From Bacteroidetes bacterium GWF2_40_14 (lineage in GTDB: Bacteria; Bacteroidota; Bacteroidia; Bacteroidales; UBA932): 64,000 nt of DNA. The notes below the pieces were generated by a model. It was not told where the DNA came from and made no database searches. It saw only the letters and a program-made list of their open reading frames with translations. The stretch covers positions 1-64,000 of the forward strand of contig MEOK01000026.1 in NCBI GenBank assembly GCA_001769195.1, read 5' to 3'. The translations under genes were made by a program, and so were the position numbers. Below, one piece after another: positions 36,278 through 45,768 of the stretch. Position 1 is the stretch's first letter. Every line of letters begins with the position of its first letter.

Positions 36278-37320
36278 TTTATCCCTCTTAGCTTTTTCTC
36301 CCATTTCCAGGCAGAGGCAAGAACTTCCTCAACAGGTGTTGTTGCTCTCCAGCCCAGAACCTCGTTTGCCAGTGTAGGATCTGCCCAGACTTGTTCCACA
36401 TCCCCTGCCCTGCGGCCGGTTATTCTGTATGGAACATCAACTCCGGTAGATTTTTTGAAAAGGTCAATCAGTTCGAGAACAGAGAGTCCTTTTCCTGTCC
36501 CAAGGTTAAAATACTCAATGTTGTCTTTCATTTCTTCTGATTTTTCCAGTAGTCTTTCCATTGCAGCAACGTGTGCCTTGGCAAGATCACAAACATATAT
36601 GTAATCACGTATGCATGAGCCGTCTGGTGTTGAATAGTCGTTACCGTAAACACTAAGGAAATCACGAAGTCCAGCGGCCGTCTGTGTTATATACGGCAGG
36701 AGATTCTGTGGCACACCCCTTGGAAGCTCTCCAATAAATGCAGATGGATGGGCACCGATTGGATTAAAGTATCTCAGCAGTATCACGTTCAGTTTATCTC
36801 TGTAGGCCATTGCACTGTCTTTCAGAATATCTTCGCAAATCTGCTTTGTCCTTCCATAAGGAGATGTTGCAGGCTGTAGCGGAGCATTCTCGCTAACCGG
36901 CAGATTTTCCTTTGCTGGTTGACCATATACAGTACATGATGAGGAAAAGACTATTGAGGACCTGTTCTGCCTATTCATCAGCTCAATAAGGTTAATGAGT
37001 GAAAAAAGGTTGTTCCTGTAATACATAACCGGCTTTTCAACGCTCTCTCCCACTGCTTTGTAAGCAGCAAAGTGAATTGCAGCGCGAATATCCGGGTGTT
37101 TTTCAAAAAGGAGGCCGAAAGCATTAATGTCCGAACAGTCAACTTCTTCAAAAAGGGGTTTTTCACCCGTTATTTTCTCAATTCCGTCCAGAACATCAGG
37201 TGATGAGTTAGAGAAATTGTCTGCAAGTAAAACCTCATATCCCGCATTGAACAATTCAACAGCAGTATGGGCCCCGATATACCCGGTTCCCCCTGTTACC
37301 AACACCTTTGCTTTTTTCAT
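36274..37320 (-). CDS. galE: UDP-glucose 4-epimerase
   Basis: 348 residues of the extended SDR family. NAD-binding VTGGTGYIGAHTAVELFNAGY lies at the N-terminus, with the catalytic Tyr/Lys in SPYGRTKQICEDIL and Ser/Thr in SSSCTVYG. The C-terminus has GRRAGDVEQVWADPT, typical of GalE. It interconverts UDP-glucose and UDP-galactose. It lies 17 bases after the DegT aminotransferase, so both likely supply nucleotide sugars for surface glycans. The stop overlaps that of gltX. Confidence 0.94.
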   Translation of the reverse strand: MKKAKVLVTGGTGYIGAHTAVELFNAGYEVLLADNFSNSSPDVLDGIEKITGEKPLFEEVDCSDINAFGLLFEKHPDIRAAIHFAAYKAVGESVEKPVMYYRNNLFSLINLIELMNRQNRSSIVFSSSCTVYGQPAKENLPVSENAPLQPATSPYGRTKQICEDILKDSAMAYRDKLNVILLRYFNPIGAHPSAFIGELPRGVPQNLLPYITQTAAGLRDFLSVYGNDYSTPDGSCIRDYIYVCDLAKAHVAAMERLLEKSEEMKDNIEYFNLGTGKGLSVLELIDLFKKSTGVDVPYRITGRRAGDVEQVWADPTLANEVLGWRATTPVEEVLASAWKWEKKLRGIN

Positions 37321-37337
37321 AATTGTACTTTTTGATA

Positions 37338-38459
37338 TTATTTGCAGAAGTCAGATATAGCCTTGCAGATTGTAATCTGGTCCTCATCCTTAAGTTCAGT
37401 ATGCATTGGCAGTGACAGAACCTGGTCCGCAAGATATTCCGAATTGTCAAGTGACACCCTTATTTCTGAAATTTTCCCGAAAGCCTTCTGATTATTTAGA
37501 GACATGGGATAATATATCATAGATGTTATACCTTTTTCTGTAAGATATTGTCTGAGCTCATCCCTGCGACCCTTAACCAGAATTGTAAACTGATGATATA
37601 CATGTGTCGAGTTTCCTGACTCTTCCGGCACTATAATGCCATCCACTCCTTTAAGAAGCTGCTTGTATCTTTGTGCAAAGCGGTATCTTGCAACAGAATA
37701 CTCATCCAAATGGCTGAGTTTTATGTTCAATACTGCTGCCTGTATGGTATCTAGCCTTGAGTTACAGCCTATTATATCGTGAAAATACTTAACCTTCTGA
37801 CCATGGTCTGTAACCATTCTAATTTTAGAGGCAAGCTCTTTGTCCTGAGTAAAAATTGCTCCTCCGTCTCCGTAGCAGCCAAGGTTTTTTGTAGGGAAGA
37901 AAGAGGTGCATCCAATATGCCCGATAGTTCCCGCATAAACCTCTCTGCCGTCACTATACGTATATTTTGCTCCGAGCGCCTGTGCGTTGTCTTCAATAAC
38001 AAAGAGGTTGTGCCTGCCGGCAATCTCCATTATACGTTCCATATCGCATGTCTGTCCAAAAAGATGGACAGGAACAATGGCTTTTGTTTTATTGGATATC
38101 GAAGGTTCAATGTCCTCAATTTTTATATTGAATGTTCCGGGATCTACATCAACAAGAACCGGCACCAGACCCAATAATCCAACAACCTCTGCAGTAGCAG
38201 CATATGTGAAGGCCGGGACAATTACTTCATCTCCCGGTTTCAGCTCCAGAGCCATCATTGCAATCTGCAGTGCATCTGTACCGTTGGCACATGCTATCAC
38301 ATATCTGGAATTAAGATATTCCGCAAGATTGATTTCAAATTCGTTTACTTCACTTCCATTTATAAAGTTTGAATTATCCAGTACCTGCTGTATCGCCGCA
38401 TCTATCTCAGGTTTTATTTTTTTGTACTGACCCTTAAGGTCTAACATTGGAATTGCCAT
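37338..38459 (-). CDS. DegT/DnrJ/EryC1/StrS-type sugar aminotransferase
   Basis: 373 residues. It starts IPMLDLKGQYKKIKPEIDAAI, typical of the family. The PLP lysine is in SFFPTKNLGCYGDGGAIFT, and FVIEDNAQALGAKY supplies the cofactor-binding Asp. These enzymes transfer an amino group to a nucleotide-linked 3- or 4-keto sugar for LPS, capsule or glycoprotein glycans. The specific sugar cannot be read from sequence. It is first in a two-gene operon with galE. Confidence 0.9.
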   Translation of the reverse strand: MAIPMLDLKGQYKKIKPEIDAAIQQVLDNSNFINGSEVNEFEINLAEYLNSRYVIACANGTDALQIAMMALELKPGDEVIVPAFTYAATAEVVGLLGLVPVLVDVDPGTFNIKIEDIEPSISNKTKAIVPVHLFGQTCDMERIMEIAGRHNLFVIEDNAQALGAKYTYSDGREVYAGTIGHIGCTSFFPTKNLGCYGDGGAIFTQDKELASKIRMVTDHGQKVKYFHDIIGCNSRLDTIQAAVLNIKLSHLDEYSVARYRFAQRYKQLLKGVDGIIVPEESGNSTHVYHQFTILVKGRRDELRQYLTEKGITSMIYYPMSLNNQKAFGKISEIRVSLDNSEYLADQVLSLPMHTELKDEDQITICKAISDFCK

Positions 38460-38484
38460 GTGTTTATTAAAGATTTTACTTTTG

Positions 38485-38492
38485 CAAATGTA
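38485..38492 (-). promoter_or_regulatory. Bacteroidota -7 box of DegT-galE operon
   Basis: TACATTTG on the minus strand matches TAnnTTTG and ends 25 bases before the aminotransferase ATG. It lies in the 77-base divergent gap with rpiB. Confidence 0.5.
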
Positions 38493-38522
38493 TAAATATT
38501 CTTTCCTACTACAATAAATAAC

Positions 38523-38530
38523 TACCTTTG
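38523..38530 (+). promoter_or_regulatory. Bacteroidota -7 box before rpiB
   Basis: TACCTTTG matches TAnnTTTG. The ORF-track TTG start at 38528 lies inside this box, so the real start is ATG 38537, six bases downstream. The message would have a leader of only a few bases. Confidence 0.55.
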
Positions 38531-38536
38531 CACAAT

Positions 38537-39001
38537 ATGATTACTAACGACAGATATATTGGAATAGCTTCCGATCATGCCGGATTCGAACTCAAGGAGA
38601 CACTTAAAAAGGAACTCTCTGTAATGGGTTATCAGACAAAGGATTTTGGCACATACTCCTCAGAAAGCATGGATTATCCCGATGTCGCCCATCCACTGGC
38701 AGAGGCAGTTGTAAAAGGAGACGTTGCAGCCGGAATAGCCATCTGCGGTTCCGGAAATGGAATAAGCATGACTCTCAACAAACATCAGGGAATAAGGGCC
38801 GCTCTTTGCTGGACAAAAGAAATCACGTCTCTTGCCAGACAACACAACAATGCAAATATTTGCTCCCTGCCAGCCAGGTTCGTCTCTGTTGAACTAGCAA
38901 AAGAGATTGTTCATACATTTCTTTCAACAGGTTTTGAAGGAGGAAGGCACCTTGCCAGAATTAATAAAATCAACTGTCAGGATGTCGCTCCACACAATTG
39001 A
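38537..39001 (+). CDS. rpiB: Ribose-5-phosphate isomerase B
   Basis: 154 residues. GIASDHAGFELKETLKKEL at the N-terminus and AGIAICGSGNGISMTLNKHQGIRAALCW in the middle are the RpiB/LacAB signatures. It interconverts ribose 5-phosphate and ribulose 5-phosphate in the pentose phosphate pathway. The start was moved to 38537 because the upstream TTG falls within the promoter box. It overlaps truB by 20 bases. Confidence 0.93.
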   Translation: MITNDRYIGIASDHAGFELKETLKKELSVMGYQTKDFGTYSSESMDYPDVAHPLAEAVVKGDVAAGIAICGSGNGISMTLNKHQGIRAALCWTKEITSLARQHNNANICSLPARFVSVELAKEIVHTFLSTGFEGGRHLARINKINCQDVAPHN

Positions 39002-39722
39002 AAAAGAAAATTGCAGTAAGGCTCTTGTACGGAATATTGAAGAATACCCAGATGGTATTGTAATTTCCGTAAACAAACCCTATGGCTGGACATCCTCAGA
39101 TGTTGTCAGAAAAATCAAGTTCAGGACCCAACGCTTTTTCGGAGTTAAAAATATTAAGGTAGGACATGCCGGAACTCTTGATCCTCTGGCAACCGGAGTT
39201 TTGATAATTTGCCTGGGCAAGGCAACAAAGCTTGCTGAGATGCTTCAGGCGCAGGAGAAAGAGTATGTTGCAGGAATTACATTTGGTTGCACGACACCAT
39301 CCTTCGATCTCGAAAAGGAGATTGACGCATATTATCCCTTTGAGCACATAACAATGGATTCAATAAAATCCCGCCTTCCCGGTTTTTTGGGAGAACTGGA
39401 CCAGATTCCACCTGTGTTTTCCGCAAAACTTGTCGACGGCAACAGGTCATATGATCTAGCAAGAGCAGGTGTCCAAAAAGAGTTGAAACCTTCAAGGGTT
39501 ACAATATATTCTCTCGAGGCAATCTCTTACATATCACCGGTATTAACACTAAAAATAAGTTGCAGTAAAGGGACATATATAAGGTCCATTGCAAGAGACC
39601 TGGGTGTAGCTATGGAAAGCGGTGCGCACCTTTCCGATCTTGTAAGAACATCATCAGGAGGCTTTTCAGTAAAAAACAGCGTTACAATAGAGGATCTTGA
39701 AAATCTAATGAAAACAGATTAA
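38982..39722 (+). CDS. truB: tRNA pseudouridine-55 synthase TruB
   Basis: 246 residues from ATG 38982. The track start at 38907 lies well within rpiB and its first 25 residues have no family match. Family blocks are SVNKPYGWTSSDVV and VGHAGTLDPLATGVLII, which carries the catalytic Asp, and the later CSKGTYIRSIARDLG. It makes pseudouridine 55 in the T-loop of tRNAs. It is translationally linked to rpiB by the overlap. Confidence 0.92.
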   Translation: MSLHTIEKENCSKALVRNIEEYPDGIVISVNKPYGWTSSDVVRKIKFRTQRFFGVKNIKVGHAGTLDPLATGVLIICLGKATKLAEMLQAQEKEYVAGITFGCTTPSFDLEKEIDAYYPFEHITMDSIKSRLPGFLGELDQIPPVFSAKLVDGNRSYDLARAGVQKELKPSRVTIYSLEAISYISPVLTLKISCSKGTYIRSIARDLGVAMESGAHLSDLVRTSSGGFSVKNSVTIEDLENLMKTD

Positions 39723-39768
39723 ATTCTCACTAAGACGAAACATTTTCCTTATCCATACGTATAATAAT

Positions 39769-39776
39769 AAGTTTGT
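39769..39776 (+). promoter_or_regulatory. Bacteroidota -7 box of queA
   Basis: TAAGTTTG matches TAnnTTTG 12 bases before the queA ATG, giving a leader of about 8 bases. Confidence 0.5.
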
Positions 39777-39788
39777 CAAATTTTATAT

Positions 39789-40838
39789 ATGAAATTATCA
39801 CAGTTTAATTACCCGCTTACCCCCGATCATATTGCAAAATATCCGGCCAAGTATCGCGATGAATCCAGATTATTAGTGCTTCACAAAAAAAGTGGAGAAA
39901 TTGAGCATAAAACCTTTAAGGACCTGTTGGAATACTGTTCCATAGACGATGTCTTCATTTTCAACAACACCAAGGTTTTCCCTGCCAGATTAAATGGGAA
40001 CAAGGAGAAGACAGGAGCTGAAATTGAGGTATTCCTGTTGAGGGAGTTAAACAGCGAACAGAAGTTGTGGGATGTCCTGGTGGACCCTGCAAGAAAGATA
40101 AGGATAGGCAACAAACTCTATTTCGGCGACAACGACAACCTTGTTGCAGAGGTAATTGACAATACAACATCACGTGGCAGAACATTAAGGTTCCTTTTTG
40201 ACGGTACCCATGACGAGTTTAAGGCTACCTTGTTCAAACTTGGAGAGATGCCTGTACCAAAATGGATAAGAAGCAAGGCAGAAAGCATTGACAATGAACG
40301 TTACCAGACAATATATGCAGAACATGAAGGTGCAGTTGCAGTACCTGCTGCAGGTTTACATTTTAGCAGGGAGCTTCTTAAAAGAATGGAGATAATGGGC
40401 GTTAACTCTACCAGCATCATACTTCATATGGGCCTTGGCCACTTCCGTACAGTTGATGTAGAGGATCTTTCTAAACACAAGATGGATTCGGAGCAGGTAA
40501 TAATTACCGAGGAGTCAGCTAACCTTATTAACAACACAAAGGCAAGCGGGAAAAAAGTTTTTGCCGTTGGTGTCACTGTTTTACGAGCAATTGAGACTTC
40601 TGTCACTACCCATGGTCAGCTTAAGCCATATAACGGATGGACCAATAAATTCATATTCCCTCCATACAGCTTCTCTATACCCGATGCTCTCATTTCAAAT
40701 TTTCAACTGCCTCAGTCAACAATGCTTATGTCAGTAGCGGCATTTGGTGGCTTTGACACCGTAATGCGTGCATACAATCTTGCATTAAAAGAGGGCTATA
40801 AGTTTGGCACATACGGAGATGCAATGTTGATAATATAG
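39789..40838 (+). CDS. queA: tRNA preQ1(34) ribosyltransferase-isomerase QueA
   Basis: 349 residues, the family length. It opens [26 protein letters not shown] with [12 protein letters not shown] soon after. [17 protein letters not shown] and [21 protein letters not shown] are highly conserved in QueA. It uses S-adenosylmethionine to form epoxyqueuosine at tRNA position 34. It stands alone with its own -7 box and a hairpin at its 3' side. Confidence 0.96.
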   Translation: MKLSQFNYPLTPDHIAKYPAKYRDESRLLVLHKKSGEIEHKTFKDLLEYCSIDDVFIFNNTKVFPARLNGNKEKTGAEIEVFLLRELNSEQKLWDVLVDPARKIRIGNKLYFGDNDNLVAEVIDNTTSRGRTLRFLFDGTHDEFKATLFKLGEMPVPKWIRSKAESIDNERYQTIYAEHEGAVAVPAAGLHFSRELLKRMEIMGVNSTSIILHMGLGHFRTVDVEDLSKHKMDSEQVIITEESANLINNTKASGKKVFAVGVTVLRAIETSVTTHGQLKPYNGWTNKFIFPPYSFSIPDALISNFQLPQSTMLMSVAAFGGFDTVMRAYNLALKEGYKFGTYGDAMLII

Positions 40839-40903
40839 CAGGTTTCTCTTTCTGAAATTTAATTATTCTTTTGTAGAATAAATTTTTCCGGTTTTACACA
40901 AGC

Positions 40904-40925
40904 AGCTGATGAATACTCATCAGCT
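40904..40925. terminator. Hairpin between queA and dprA
   Basis: AGCTGATGA-ATAC-TCATCAGCT is a perfect 9-bp stem with a 4-base loop, followed by TTGCTTTT. It can act as an intrinsic terminator for queA. Only 8 bases separate it from the dprA ATG, so it could also affect dprA translation. Confidence 0.6.
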
Positions 40926-40933
40926 TTGCTTTT

Positions 40934-42043
40934 ATGTACACAGATGAATTAGTCTATATCGTTGCGCTGAATAAAGTATTCAGATACAATCCAAAGATCT
41001 CAAATTTCCTGCTTAAAGAGTTCGGGACAGCAGAAACCATATTCAGACTTGACCAGTCGGTGCTGATGGGAATCTTCAACAATAGATACAGTTTTTTGGA
41101 TCAGCTTTCTGACAGAAGTATATTAACATGGGCAAAAGAGGAGATATGCTGGGCAGAATCAAAAGGGGTCAGGCTCATAAATATCAACGACAGTGAATAT
41201 CCTGCCTCGTTAAAGGAGTGTTTTGATCCTCCGCTAGTACTTTATATTTATGGAGAGGCAGACCTCAATCAGGAGAAAATCATCTCAATTGTAGGAACCA
41301 GGATGTCCACCAGATACGGAACCGAGTGTTGCAGGAAGATAATCAGGGAACTGCTTGATTCAGGCTGTACGCCTGTCGTAGTAAGTGGCCTGGCATATGG
41401 AGTTGATGTAGCGGCACACAAGGCAGCCCTTGAGTCCGGGTTAAAGACTGTAGCAGTTCTTCCAAATGGCCTTGATCGCATATATCCGTCTGCCCACCAT
41501 GAAATTGCAAAAAAAATATCAAGACAAGGCGCAGTAATTTCTGAATTTCCCAGAGCAACTGAATCACTTAAGATTAATTTTATACAGCGAAACCGGCTTA
41601 TTGCAGCTCTCTCAAAAGCGACAATAGTAATTGAGTCGAGAAGTAAGGGTGGAGCTCTTATAACTGCAGAACTGGCACAGTCTTACTCACGGGAAGTTTT
41701 TGCAATACCCGGACGTCTCTCCGATCCAATTTCTTCTGGGTGCAACAATCTAATTTTCCGTAACATTGCAAATATATTCAGCTCAACAAGAGATTTCATG
41801 ACAGTTATGAATTGGGGATCTGAAAATAAAGACATCCCACATAAAGAGAAGGAATTGTTTTATTCCGGAAGTCCTGAAAAAGAAAAAATATTAGTAGCTT
41901 TACGCATCAATTCCGAGCTCAATATGGATGAGTTACTCTTGATAACCGGTGCCGGGATGCAAAGTCTTTGCGAGAGCCTTCTGGAACTGGAATTGGAAGG
42001 ATACATTCACTCATTGGCCGGTAAAAGATACAGTTTAGCATAA
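40934..42043 (+). CDS. dprA: DNA-processing protein DprA/Smf
   Basis: 369 residues. The Rossmann-like DprA core includes ISIVGTRMSTRYGTECC, VVVSGLAYGVDVAAHKAAL, VLPNGLDRIYPSAHHEI and RNRLIAALSKATIVIESRSKGGALITAELAQ. An N-terminal helix-rich part and a C-terminal winged-helix DML1-like domain (INSELNMDELLLITGAGMQSLCESL) complete it. It loads RecA on incoming single-stranded DNA in transformation. It starts a run with tatD-type and asparaginase genes. Confidence 0.94.
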   Translation: MYTDELVYIVALNKVFRYNPKISNFLLKEFGTAETIFRLDQSVLMGIFNNRYSFLDQLSDRSILTWAKEEICWAESKGVRLININDSEYPASLKECFDPPLVLYIYGEADLNQEKIISIVGTRMSTRYGTECCRKIIRELLDSGCTPVVVSGLAYGVDVAAHKAALESGLKTVAVLPNGLDRIYPSAHHEIAKKISRQGAVISEFPRATESLKINFIQRNRLIAALSKATIVIESRSKGGALITAELAQSYSREVFAIPGRLSDPISSGCNNLIFRNIANIFSSTRDFMTVMNWGSENKDIPHKEKELFYSGSPEKEKILVALRINSELNMDELLLITGAGMQSLCESLLELELEGYIHSLAGKRYSLA

Positions 42044-42049
42044 TTTTTA

Positions 42050-42823
42050 ATGAATCAATTCATTGACTCTCACATTCATCTTTACGATCCGGAGTATGAT
42101 GCAGATTTAGGGGAAGTAATCTCACGCGCAAAGGCAGAAGGTGTAAGCAGATGCATTTTGCCTGCAATAGACTCGGGTACTCACGATAAGATGGTTAATC
42201 TCGCAAAACTCCACCCCGGATTTGCATTTCCTTCAATTGGATTACATCCGACTTCGGTGAAATCTGACTGGGAAAAAGAGCTGTCTCTTGTTTTTGACAA
42301 TATTGACAAAAATAAATTTCATGCCATTGGTGAAATTGGCATTGACGGCTACTGGTCAAAGGAGTTCCTGAATGAACAATCATTTGTCTTCGAAAAGCAG
42401 ATTGAACTTGCTGTTCAAAAAGGACTTGCAGTAATTATTCATTCGCGTGATGCCACAGAAGAGGTTTTCAAGGTTCTTGAAAAAACCGGACATCTTGGGC
42501 TATCAGGTGTATTTCATGCATTTTCGGGCAGTTTTGAGACCTACAGACGCCTTTCCGGAATGGGTAACTTTATGTTCGGCATCGGAGGTGTTATAACATT
42601 TAAAAACGCATCATTGGCAAAAGTTGCAGCAAAAATGGATTTAAAGGAGATTATACTCGAAACCGATGGTCCATGGCTCACACCTGCTCCTTTCCGGGGA
42701 AAAAGAAATGAGCCCTCATATATCTCCCTGATTGCAGAAAAACTTGCTGAAATAAAAGGTTGTTCAATTGAGGAGGTAGCAGCCACAACAACAAAAAACG
42801 CAGAAAAATTATTTAATATCTGA
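42050..42823 (+). CDS. TatD-family metal-dependent DNA hydrolase
   Basis: 257 residues, a TIM-barrel amidohydrolase. Metal-binding motifs visible are FIDSHIHLYDPEYD, AIGEIGIDGYWSK, VIIHSRDATEE, VFHAFSGSFE and LETDGPWLTPAPFRG. The TatD/YcfH group are nucleases acting on DNA 3' ends in repair. It follows dprA by 6 bases and precedes the asparaginase gene by 3. Confidence 0.92.
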   Translation: MNQFIDSHIHLYDPEYDADLGEVISRAKAEGVSRCILPAIDSGTHDKMVNLAKLHPGFAFPSIGLHPTSVKSDWEKELSLVFDNIDKNKFHAIGEIGIDGYWSKEFLNEQSFVFEKQIELAVQKGLAVIIHSRDATEEVFKVLEKTGHLGLSGVFHAFSGSFETYRRLSGMGNFMFGIGGVITFKNASLAKVAAKMDLKEIILETDGPWLTPAPFRGKRNEPSYISLIAEKLAEIKGCSIEEVAATTTKNAEKLFNI

Positions 42824-42826
42824 AAA

Positions 42827-43861
42827 ATGAACTCATCCATACTTCTAATATACACCGGCGGTACAATCGGCATGAAACAAGACCCAGAGAGCATGGCTTT
42901 GGTTCCCTTTAATTTTAACCAGATAATGGAAGAGGTGCCTGAACTGAAAAAATTCGGGTTCAGAATAGATTCCCATTCATTTGATCCTCCGGTAGACTCC
43001 TCTGAGATTCAAACTGATTTTTGGGTTGATCTTGCAAATCTCATAAAAGAGAATTATATCAATTATGATGGATTTGTGATCCTGCATGGTACCGACACAA
43101 TGTCTTTTTCCGCATCAGCATTAAGTTTTATGCTTGAGAATCTTGAGAAGCCCGTAATATTCACCGGGAGTCAGCTTCCTATTGGAATGTTAAGAACTGA
43201 CGGTAAAGAGAATCTTATCTCCTCTATAGAAATTGCTGCTGCCAAAGATGAAAACGGACATGCAATGGTACCAGAGGTATGTATATACTTTGAAAGCCAG
43301 CTATATCGAGGTAATCGTACCACAAAATACAATGCAGAGAATTTCCGTGCTTTCAAATCGGCAAACTATCCATGTCTGGCAGAGGTTGGAATTCACATAA
43401 AATACAATAAAGGATACATTTCATATCCCAATGTATGGGACAAGGAACTATCTGTAAACACAAAACTGAATACCGATGTTGCAATTCTTAAGATATTTCC
43501 CGGCATATCCCGGAATGTTATTGAAACCTTCCTTAATATCATGGGTTTACGGGCCATAATAATTGAGACTTATGGCTCAGGGAATGCCCCAACCAAAAAA
43601 TGGCTGATTGATCTCCTTGAGGGAGCAATAAAGAGAGGATTGATTATACTCAACATTTCTCAGTGTCATGCTGGCAGGGTAGATATGGATGCATATTCCA
43701 CCGGAATTTTACTAAAAAAAATCGGTGTCATAACAGGTAACGACAGTACAACAGAAGCAGCAATTACCAAACTATTTTTTTTACTTGGACAAAGCAGTGA
43801 TATTCTTTATATTAATGCCTTTCTAACCAAAAATATGCGAGGAGAAATTACAATCAGTTAG
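42827..43861 (+). CDS. Type I L-asparaginase
   Basis: 344 residues. ILLIYTGGTIGMK supplies the first catalytic threonine and FVILHGTDTMSFSASALSFML the second Thr-Asp pair. The C-terminal domain has GVITGNDSTTEAAITKLFFLLGQ. No signal peptide, so it is cytoplasmic like AnsA. It hydrolyses asparagine to aspartate and ammonia. It is the last gene of the dprA run, and the exbB operon follows after 104 bases. Confidence 0.93.
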   Translation: MNSSILLIYTGGTIGMKQDPESMALVPFNFNQIMEEVPELKKFGFRIDSHSFDPPVDSSEIQTDFWVDLANLIKENYINYDGFVILHGTDTMSFSASALSFMLENLEKPVIFTGSQLPIGMLRTDGKENLISSIEIAAAKDENGHAMVPEVCIYFESQLYRGNRTTKYNAENFRAFKSANYPCLAEVGIHIKYNKGYISYPNVWDKELSVNTKLNTDVAILKIFPGISRNVIETFLNIMGLRAIIIETYGSGNAPTKKWLIDLLEGAIKRGLIILNISQCHAGRVDMDAYSTGILLKKIGVITGNDSTTEAAITKLFFLLGQSSDILYINAFLTKNMRGEITIS

Positions 43862-43965
43862 TGAATATTAAATATTCTTTTTAAATTGCACGATAATTAA
43901 CGATAGTTTAGAAACAAATAACTATTTAAAATACATTGTTTAATACTTTAATCATTCAAAAATTT

Positions 43966-44730
43966 ATGAAAAAATTTTTCATGTTTTTGGCAGTAATGGG
44001 TTTTATGGCCATTTCTGCTCAGTATGCTGCTGCTCAGACACAGGAACCTGCTGCTGCTGCCACAACAACTACTGTTGCTGACCAAACTGTTCAACAGGAC
44101 ATTCCCATTCACCAACAGCTAAAAGCCAAATTTATCGAGGGTGGTGCAGGCTTCATGGCATCAATCCTTATAGTTTTTATTCTTGGCCTTGCAATTGCAA
44201 TTGAAAGGATTATTTACCTTAACCTTTCGACTACCAACACTGAGAAGTTGCTATTAGGTATTGAAGAGGCTCTTGCTTCAGGCGGAAAAGAAAAAGCACT
44301 TGAAGTTTGCCGTAATACAAAAGGGCCGGTTGCTTCAATTTTCTACCAGGGTATCTCTCGTATGGACGAAGGTGTTGAAGTTGTTGAAAAATCAGTTGTT
44401 TCTTACGGTGGAGTACAAATGAGTCAAATGGAAAGTGGTCTTACATGGATCTCTCTTTTTATTGCTACTGCTCCCATGCTAGGATTCCTCGGTACAGTTA
44501 TAGGTCTTATTCAGGCATTTGACGCTATCGAAGCAGCAGGTGACATTTCCCCTAACGTTGTAGCAGGTGGTATGAAAGTAGCGTTGATTACAACTGTAGG
44601 CGGTCTTGTAGTAGGTATTATACTTCAGATTCTTTACAACTACATCGTATCTAAGATTGACTCTATCGTTATATCAATGGAAGATGCATCTATTTCGCTT
44701 ATCGATATCCTCGTAAAAGCTAAAAAATAA
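43966..44730 (+). CDS. exbB: ExbB/TolQ-type proton channel protein
   Basis: 254 residues from ATG 43966. The track start is an upstream TTG. An N-terminal signal-like helix (MKKFFMFLAVMGFMAISA) and a linker rich in Ala/Thr/Gln precede the MotA/TolQ/ExbB domain, which has three membrane helices (about 62-82, 175-195, 215-235) and the core LGTVIGLIQAFDAIEAAGDISPNVVAGGMKVAL. With ExbD it harvests the proton gradient to drive TonB. It is first in a four-gene operon (exbB, small membrane protein, exbD, exbD). It probably energises the SusC-type importer in this window. Confidence 0.93.
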   Translation: MKKFFMFLAVMGFMAISAQYAAAQTQEPAAAATTTTVADQTVQQDIPIHQQLKAKFIEGGAGFMASILIVFILGLAIAIERIIYLNLSTTNTEKLLLGIEEALASGGKEKALEVCRNTKGPVASIFYQGISRMDEGVEVVEKSVVSYGGVQMSQMESGLTWISLFIATAPMLGFLGTVIGLIQAFDAIEAAGDISPNVVAGGMKVALITTVGGLVVGIILQILYNYIVSKIDSIVISMEDASISLIDILVKAKK

Positions 44731-44735
44731 CAACT

Positions 44736-45146
44736 ATGTCAAAATTATATAAATACTTACTATATATACTATTTGCAATATCGATTGTATTTATCATAGG
44801 CTTCTTCGTTGATCAGGATGTTATGCTCGATCCATTTCTATATTACACATATGTGCTTGTAGGAATATCTTTTCTGGCAATCATTATTCTCCCTCTGATC
44901 AATCTGGCAAAAAACCCTAAAGGGTTTAAGAAAATGCTTATGACACTTGTTATTGCTGTAGTATTTGTCGGAATTGCATATTTGCTCTCTTCCGGTGATC
45001 CCCTGCTGGTGAAAATAAATGTTGAAGCGTCAGAAAACGTACTTAAGCTAACAGATACAGGCCTTATTCTTACGTATATCCTTTCTGCCGGTGCCTGTCT
45101 GGCAATTATTTTCGGCGGGGTTGTTAAAATAGCAAGAAACCGCTAG
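44736..45146 (+). CDS. Small four-helix membrane protein of ExbB operon
   Basis: 136 residues with about four membrane helices (near 7-25, 35-57, 66-86, 107-130). It lies 5 bases after exbB and 31 before the first exbD. No family motif is recognised. Its location between exbB and exbD suggests a part or assembly factor of the TonB energising complex in this group. Confidence 0.65.
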   Translation: MSKLYKYLLYILFAISIVFIIGFFVDQDVMLDPFLYYTYVLVGISFLAIIILPLINLAKNPKGFKKMLMTLVIAVVFVGIAYLLSSGDPLLVKINVEASENVLKLTDTGLILTYILSAGACLAIIFGGVVKIARNR

Positions 45147-45177
45147 TATTAATTGAATAAATAATAATAATAAAGAT

Positions 45178-45756
45178 ATGGCTAGACCAGCACAGCAACT
45201 CCCATCGTCCTCATTGGCCGATATTGCATTCATGGTTCTCATATTCTTTCTTTTGGTATCCACTATGGATCAGGATCTTGGACTGCAGCGTCGTCTGCCA
45301 CCCATGCCTGACCCTAACCAGAAAGCTGACGACGTACAGATTAAACGTCGTAATATGATGATTGTCAGACTAAACGAAAATGATCGCCTGCTAGCAGGTG
45401 GGTCGCAGATTGATGTCAGCATGCTCAAGGATAAGGCAATGGAATTCCTTCTCAATAATGGGAATGATGAAAATTTGCCTGAAAGGGAGGTAAAGACAAT
45501 TGAAGGTTTTGGGTCCTATCCTGTTTCAAAAGGTGTAATTTCTCTTCAGAATCATCGTGGTACAAGTTATGATGCTTATCTTAAGGTTCAGAACGAACTT
45601 GTAAAGGCAGTTAACATAATTCGCGATGAATTTGCTATGACTAACTTCGGGAAAATTTACATTAACCTTGACGAAGAGAAACAACGTATAGTAAGAGACG
45701 CAATACCTCAGAATATTTCTGAGGCAGAACCAAAAGATACAGGTAGAAAGAAATAA
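45178..45756 (+). CDS. exbD: ExbD/TolR-type protein (first)
   Basis: 192 residues. Cytoplasmic N-terminus, then SSSLADIAFMVLIFFLLVSTMDQD, in which the membrane Asp is the proton-carrying residue of ExbD/TolR. The C-terminal periplasmic domain is longer than usual and has an insertion near 85-130. It lies 12 bases before a second exbD. Two tandem ExbD paralogues are usual for Bacteroidota. Confidence 0.92.
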   Translation: MARPAQQLPSSSLADIAFMVLIFFLLVSTMDQDLGLQRRLPPMPDPNQKADDVQIKRRNMMIVRLNENDRLLAGGSQIDVSMLKDKAMEFLLNNGNDENLPEREVKTIEGFGSYPVSKGVISLQNHRGTSYDAYLKVQNELVKAVNIIRDEFAMTNFGKIYINLDEEKQRIVRDAIPQNISEAEPKDTGRKK

Positions 45757-45768
45757 AAAAACAGAAAA

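Noticed and set aside
38907-38981. Upstream part of the truB ORF
   Set aside because: It is inside rpiB in another frame, with no TruB similarity.
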